Shown here: in pieces, positions 61,456-64,000 of the stretch
How positions within the stretch are numbered: the stretch's first letter is position 1
Layout: each line of letters opens with the position of its first letter
Origin: Anniella stebbinsi
Lineage: Eukaryota; Chordata; Lepidosauria; Squamata; Anniellidae
Direction of reading: 5' to 3'
DNA: 64,000 bases
NCBI GenBank assembly: GCA_029215795.1
Contig: JARDYH010000003.1
Location: forward strand, 261,385,062-261,449,061
Notes under the pieces: model-generated
Told to the model about the DNA's origin: nothing
Database searches by the model: none
What the model saw: the letters and a program-made list of their open reading frames with translations, nothing else
Program-made: the position numbers and the translations under genes

Positions 61456-62249
61456 AATGTCTCTGAAGACTCAAACCTCCCTTGCCATCAGCATGTAATG
61501 TTTTCACCTATCTTGCCAGCTAAGATGCATAGTTCCTATTTAAGAAATTGACAAAATCAGCAGAGGGCAGAATACAGCTTGCAGGAACTACTATTTTGTT
61601 GTTTACTGGTGTTGGATGGGTGATGGCAATGGATCACATCAAAAGGGGGATGCATGCTAGGGATTAATTTGTTCTTAGAGTTTTCAAGGAGTTAGTTGAC
61701 ACAATAATAAGGCCCACAGCTCATTAACAGTTCCTCATGCATCAGAGAGCTTTGCATTCAAATAAGGGTTGGGGTAGGGGAGTATTATTTAGGAGTCAGT
61801 TGGAGCCAAATAAGTTTCCATTTAGCCTGGGTTTATTGTGTATAAAAGGACAAGCATGTTCAATATGTTCTATAGCAGTAGTGGTTTCATTCTGCTAAAA
61901 CCCTGTCTGTCTGATTTTCTCTGCTGTTTTATACTTCTGACTTCTTAGACAGAGGCTTATTTTATTTTGACTCACTAAATTTTGCCAAGCCTTCACTTTA
62001 TGGATCAGTCTGCTTTATTCAGTCATGTCTGCTAACAGCTAGAAACCAGAGAACTGGAGCCTGGTGCAAAAGACATACACTTCAAACTGAAGAGTTCTGA
62101 GCCCAGGAATTTGTTTTGAGTACCAGAAGTGAATTTTGTTTGTTTGTTTGTTTGCTTGTTTGTTCGTTTGTTTGAGAATCAGAAGCCCTCTCTCACAAAA
62201 ATCCACTCTGGGATACCACAAGATTTCTTAATTTCAGCAATATAATTTT
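61456..62249. other. Unassigned, possibly single-copy DNA; (GTTT)n at 62137-62174
   Basis: No transposon hallmark over most of the interval. CATGCATCAGAGAGCTTTGC and a TATAAAAGGACAAGC site (about 61842) lie within it. A TATA-like string alone does not make a promoter. The (GTTT)n tract ends near an open frame of no meaning. Confidence 0.4.
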
Positions 62250-62475
62250 ATTTATTCATTTATTTTTGCATTTTTATCCTGCCTTTTTTCCTCCAAGGAA
62301 CTCAAGGCAGTGTTCACGATCCTCCTCTTCCTCTCCATTTTTATCCACACACAACCCTATGAGGTAGGTTGGGCTGAGAGTCTGTGACTGGCTCAAAGTC
62401 ACCAGGTGAGGGCTAGAACTCAGATCTCCTGACTCCCAGCACAACACTCTAGCCGCTATACCACACTGGCATTGA
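62250..62475 (-). mobile_element. tRNA-derived SINE (antisense)
   Basis: Plus text: an AT-rich tail, TGCCTTTTTTCCTCCAAGGA, ACACAACCCTATGAGGTAGG, GAGAGTCTGTGACTGGCTCA and GATCTCCTGACTCCCAGCAC, then ACTCTAGCCGCTATACCACA. Same family as 50835-51058. Part of the body between the boxes is deleted (CACCAGGTGAGGGCTAGAAC). Confidence 0.87.
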
Positions 62476-62614
62476 TGTAATTCACCCTTTCGGAGTAGGG
62501 GTGTGTGGTGGGCTGGTCACTTTATTGCTATTATTGAAAAACATTTGGAAGTCAGAAATCTATGCTAATCTACTGCAAATCCCTGAGCAATCTACAAGTA
62601 GATCCAGATCTACC

Positions 62615-62934
62615 TAAGGTGACCAAATAAAATCCAGGTCAGGGCTCATGTAACTTTAACAGTTGTAGAGAAAAGGGAATTTCAGCCGGCGTCATTTGTA
62701 TGCAATTAGTTCCTGGTGAAATTCCCTCTTCATCACACCAGTTAAAGTTGCAGGGACCCTGCCTTCTTTTGTATATGGTCACTCTAGTATAGTGCATGCA
62801 CCTTTAGCTGTTGTGATGAAGAGGGAATTTCACCAGGAACTAATTGCATACAAATGACACCGGCTGAAATCCCCTTTTCTCTACAACTGTTAAAGTTACA
62901 TGAGCCCTGACCTGGATTTTATCTGGTCACCCTA
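62615..62934 (+). mobile_element. FB320 fold-back MITE, copy 12
   Basis: 320 bp, TAAGGTGACCAAATAAAATC to ATTTTATCTGGTCACCCTA. A perfect duplication GATCTACC lies at 62607-62614 and 62935-62942. The left tip carries TAAGG instead of TAGGG. Forward centre orientation. Confidence 0.96.
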
Positions 62935-62942
62935 GATCTACC

Positions 62943-63529
62943 TTCATCTCACTCCTGCACATAATTTACCAGAGACCTTTGCTCCTAGCTTCCATTATTC
63001 CATGCCTTGTCTGCTTTCATTTAAAACAGCAACATATGAACCCCAGAAGCCTATAATTCTTTCAAATTTCACAAACAGACTACTCAACTAGAGCAGGAAC
63101 CACATGTGCTTGGCTGAGAAAGTGTGCCCTAATGTCAGTTCTAAGGTTTTTATTTTTTGGTACCCATGTCTCTTAGGATTATATATGCGGAGGACAGAGG
63201 AGTATTTACCACTGTGGGTCAGTGCTTTAGTTCTGCTTTGTCAACTACGGAGCCAGTTGATAGATTTGACAATGTCTCGAATGCAATTCAGCTCCCCTCA
63301 CGCCATTTTGAATTGTAGCCTTGCCAGTAGTAAACAGGATATGTTTTATGTTTTTTTCACAGATTGAGGGAAAGAATGTGGCTTTTCTTACCTAGTATAT
63401 GATAATTTAAAGTCATTTCTTTTTAGGATAATCAAGGAATGAAAATGCCTTTAATGTGAATGTCTTTAGGGGTGTTAGAGAAATCTGCAAGGGAAACAGA
63501 TGAGTTTGACTACTAGGGCTGTGCTAGGA
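62943..63529. other. Unassigned, possibly single-copy DNA
   Basis: No repeat or gene is recognised. The frame at 63104-63367 has no domain. Confidence 0.4.
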
Positions 63530-63818
63530 CTACTAGGGCCCAGCAGTGGGGACCCGGCGGTGGCGGTAGCGGCAGGGGACCTGGGGGGGGCGGCGGACCC
63601 GGCGGGGGGGCGGACCTGGCGGGGGCGGCAGCGGCAGCGGCAGCGAACCTGGTAGGTCCGGGCTGATGTTTTTGGGGGGTGGTTGGCTTGGTGGGGGGGT
63701 TGTTTTGGGTGGGGGAGTGGCTTGGGGGGTTTGTTTTGGGGGGGTGGCTTGGTGGGGGTGTTGTTTTGGGTGGCGGGGGGGACCAGGATTTTGGGTTCCA
63801 AAATCTGGTCACCCTAGC
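63530..63818 (-). mobile_element. hAT-type end fragment, very G-rich
   Basis: The right end TTCCAAAATCTGGTCACCCTA (last 20 bases counted) is the inverted form of the left end of the element at 25387, and the GGGTGGCTTGGTGGGGG blocks match its C-rich GCCACCCCACC part. The left end is missing, replaced by CTACTAGGGCTGTGCTAGG. (GGC/GCG)n-like stretches at 63545-63650 give false proline, alanine and glycine-rich frames. Confidence 0.8.
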
Positions 63819-64000
63819 TTACAACTCCCAGCATGCAGTGCCTGGGAGGGCTATACTTACTGGGCCCAAGAGCAGAGGGCATGCCTTCTTCCTGGCATGA
63901 TCATGTCCTTTTTCCTGGCTTGATTGCTGGCTTCCTTGCAAGATTGCTGGCAATCTCATGGGGAAGCTGGCGATTGCGCGGGAAAGAAGGATGCGATCAC
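63819..64000. other. Window end, unassigned
   Basis: Contains CTTACAACTCCCAGCATGCA and repeats of GATTGCTGG/GGCTTCC text. No gene is recognised. Confidence 0.4.

Noticed and set aside
61842..61856. TATAAAAGGACAAGC as a host promoter
   Set aside because: No downstream coding sequence or other core elements. TATA-like strings are frequent in AT-rich DNA.
13038..62934. CRISPR-like or regulatory repeat array made of the FB320 copies
   Set aside because: Copies are dispersed, 320 bp long, each flanked by its own target duplication, and this is a vertebrate genome. They are transposons.

Overview
This window looks like non-coding nuclear DNA from a squamate reptile (lizard or snake). I infer this from the repeat mixture: L2-type, CR1-type and L1-type LINE fragments, tRNA-derived SINEs, several hAT-like MITE families, a Penelope-like element and solo LTRs, in AT-rich DNA rich in microsatellites. 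The species cannot be fixed from the sequence. I found no convincing host protein-coding exon, tRNA gene, rRNA gene, operon or CRISPR array. Nearly every longer open frame lies inside a transposable element or a palindrome. The window is probably intergenic or a large intron.

The main content is four abundant short DNA-transposon families. (1) FB320 is a 320-bp fold-back element with ends TAGGSTGACC. It has twelve palindromic copies plus one half-length copy, and most are flanked by 8-bp target-site duplications (TSDs). (2) TIR226 is a 226-bp element with ends GGCTGAATTCGGAC, present in six copies. (3) PAL-CAAGCAGG is a 180-240 bp palindromic element whose ends read like CTACACCAAGCAGGATAT, with about a dozen copies. 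(4) Larger hAT-type elements start TAGGGATGTGCA or TAGGGTGACC. Three are complete with 8-bp TSDs: 25387-26028, 44777-46678 and 52512-54908. Names (1) to (3) are local labels, not database names.

Layout: 1-13 kb holds old MITEs, CR1 and L2 pieces and a truncated hAT arm. 13-22 kb has a dense FB320 cluster and the best L2 copy (reverse transcriptase remnant at 13942-15388). 22-27 kb has a possible conserved non-coding stretch, an L2 remnant, a 642-bp hAT element, and an L2 copy split by a solo LTR. 27-42 kb is LINE tails, SINEs and palindromic MITEs. 42-49 kb has a second solo LTR, CR1 copies and a 1.9-kb modular hAT element. 50-55 kb contains a four-layer nest of insertions. 55-64 kb has more FB320 copies, SINE pieces and a G-rich hAT end.

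The nests give relative ages. PAL-CAAGCAGG copies are hosts for FB320, TIR226, L2 and hAT insertions, so they are older. L2 is host to an LTR, and CR1 is host to TIR226. FB320 copies are never interrupted here and mostly keep perfect TSDs, so they are among the youngest. The most notable site is 52382-54957: PAL element, then hAT (TSD CCATATAC), then a Penelope-like element with inverted terminal copies (15-bp TSD), then TIR226. Each Penelope arm carries a hammerhead-ribozyme-like core. I do not see a new defence or metabolic system. The unusual content is transposon architecture.
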